Positions 6,335 through 7,077 of a stretch of DNA of 7,077 nucleotides are shown piece by piece. A model generated the notes under the pieces. That model did no database searches. It saw nothing but the letters and a program-made list of their open reading frames with translations, and was not told where the DNA came from. Source of the stretch: Nitrospirota bacterium (GTDB lineage: Bacteria > Nitrospirota > Thermodesulfovibrionia > Thermodesulfovibrionales > JdFR-85); the NCBI GenBank assembly GCA_015485235.1, contig WFTX01000164.1, forward strand, positions 1-7,077, in the 5' to 3' direction. Position 1 is the first letter of the stretch; each line of letters opens with the position of its first letter. A program made the position numbers and the translations under genes.

Positions 6335-6922
6335 GTGTCCTTTATAAACTATTCTACAAGAGAAATAAACTGCAAGATTGTCTATTACGGTCCCGGGCTT
6401 TGCGGCAAGACGACCAACCTCCAGTTCATTTACAAAAAGACGATGCCTGACCAGAAAGGGAAGTTGATCTCCCTTGCCACTGAGACTGAAAGGACCCTTT
6501 TCTTTGATTTTCTCCCCCTTGCACTCGGTGATATAAAGGGGTTCAAGGTGAGGTTTCATCTCTATACCGTTCCCGGGCAGGTCTTTTATGCTGCAAGCCG
6601 GAAGCTGATCCTCAAGGGTGTGGACGGTGTTGTCTTTGTGGCTGACTCCCAGATTGAGAGGATGGACGCCAATATCGAGAGCCTCGAGGACCTGAAGATA
6701 AACCTTAACGAGCATGGTTTTGAGCTGGAGAGGCTTCCCTACACGATCCAGTACAACAAGAGAGACCTTCCCAATGTTGTCCCCGTTGAAGAGATGAACA
6801 GGATACTGAATCCCGATGGCTCTCCCTGGTTCGAGGCGGTGGCAACGGAGGGTAAGGGTGTTTTTGAGACACTGAAGGATGTGGGTAAACAGGTTTTAGT
6901 TGAGTTGAGGAAGAGTTATTAA
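6335..6922 (+). CDS. mglA: MglA-like small Ras-family GTPase
   Basis: This 195-residue cytoplasmic GTPase is nearly collinear with M. xanthus MglA, the polarity and motility switch. The P-loop is G19-PGLCGK-T26 with G21, K25 and T26. The switch I region, LATETERTLFFDFLP, contains R53, needed for MglB-stimulated hydrolysis in M. xanthus. Switch II reads T78-V-P-G-Q82: the family's typical Thr replaces the Asp of the Ras DxxG motif, and the catalytic Gln is kept. Guanine specificity is N141-K-R-D144, and EAVATEGKGV (167-176) is the SA-like loop. With all catalytic residues present, an active on/off GTPase is expected. It follows mglB by 9 bases with a GTG start, the same gene order as in M. xanthus, so the pair is one operon. 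No other polarity genes such as romR or mglC lie within the window. What it controls here (type IV pili, gliding or protein localisation) cannot be read from the sequence. Confidence 0.95.
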   Translation: MSFINYSTREINCKIVYYGPGLCGKTTNLQFIYKKTMPDQKGKLISLATETERTLFFDFLPLALGDIKGFKVRFHLYTVPGQVFYAASRKLILKGVDGVVFVADSQIERMDANIESLEDLKINLNEHGFELERLPYTIQYNKRDLPNVVPVEEMNRILNPDGSPWFEAVATEGKGVFETLKDVGKQVLVELRKSY

Positions 6923-6931
6923 AGGCGGTTC

Positions 6932-6967
6932 CACGCAACAAACGCAATTAACGCTATAAACGCAGAA
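6932..6967 (+). repeat. Degenerate nonamer tandem repeat after mglA
   Basis: Four units of period 9 run end to end: CACGCAACA, AACGCAATT, AACGCTATA and AACGCAGAA. Each starts with (A/C)ACGC, and the AACGC core recurs at 6941, 6950 and 6959. The block starts 10 bases after the mglA stop and is followed, after CCCT, by a heptamer array. Confidence 0.7.
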
Positions 6968-6971
6968 CCCT

Positions 6972-7006
6972 GAACGCAGAACGTCGAACGTAGAACATAT
7001 CAACGT
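6972..7006 (+). repeat. Degenerate heptamer tandem repeat after mglA
   Basis: Five units of period 7: GAACGCA, GAACGTC, GAACGTA, GAACATA and TCAACGT. The first four share GAAC. The array is again A-rich on the coding strand. I find no supportable gene in the remaining tail, 7007-7077, and no clear terminator after mglA. Confidence 0.75.
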
Positions 7007-7077
7007 GTCGTATCGACCTGTACGCTTTCTTCTCGACAGTCCCGGCGTTAATACCTGACTCTCAGTGCCTCCGGATG

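Noticed and set aside
6197..6715. 172-codon open frame on the minus strand opposite mglB and mglA
   Set aside because: It lies antisense to two very well conserved genes and has no family-like sequence of its own.
7048..7077. Possible C-terminus of a minus-strand gene entering from the right edge (HPEALRVRY then stop)
   Set aside because: Nine codons are too few to support a gene call; a convergent gene beyond the edge remains possible.

Overview
The window carries a compact, almost entirely plus-strand set of genes from what looks like an anaerobic, mid-GC bacterium. A four-subunit ferredoxin-dependent pyruvate oxidoreductase together with a Myxococcus-type MglB/MglA pair would fit Nitrospirota, Desulfobacterota or a related deltaproteobacterial-type lineage. 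That placement is an inference from gene content and style, not a proven assignment.

Region 1 (1-2393) is the end of a cell-surface or glycan module. It holds the last 58 codons of a GT4-like glycosyltransferase, overlapped by a large membrane protein. The N-terminal half of that protein is a multi-pass GT-C/TMTC-like domain and the C-terminal half is about eight TPR units. The overlap suggests translational coupling.

Region 2 (2394-5592) is a por operon in the order gamma-delta-alpha-beta (porC, porD, porA, porB). A plausible sigma-70 promoter lies in the short gap before porC. The first three genes are tightly coupled (a 4-base overlap, then a start directly abutting a stop). porA and porB are separated by 112 bases of degenerate short tandem repeats of period 6 and then 7. 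All the expected cofactor motifs are visible: the thiamine diphosphate site and four cluster cysteines in PorB, and two 4Fe-4S motifs in PorD.

Region 3 (5593-5839) is a 247-base gap holding an extended -10 promoter candidate and several dyads. The best is an 11-base inverted repeat with a 3-base spacer just ahead of mglB.

Region 4 (5840-6922) is mglB-mglA: a roadblock-domain regulator and a small Ras-like GTPase. MglA aligns in register with Myxococcus xanthus MglA as I remember it, including G21, R53, T78 and Q82. Together they should form a GTPase switch for polarity, motility or protein localisation.

Region 5 (6923-7077) has no gene that I can support. It contains a second composite tandem array (period 9, then period 7). 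The overall content is well-known families. The least explained parts are the two composite short-period arrays and the structured leader of mglB.
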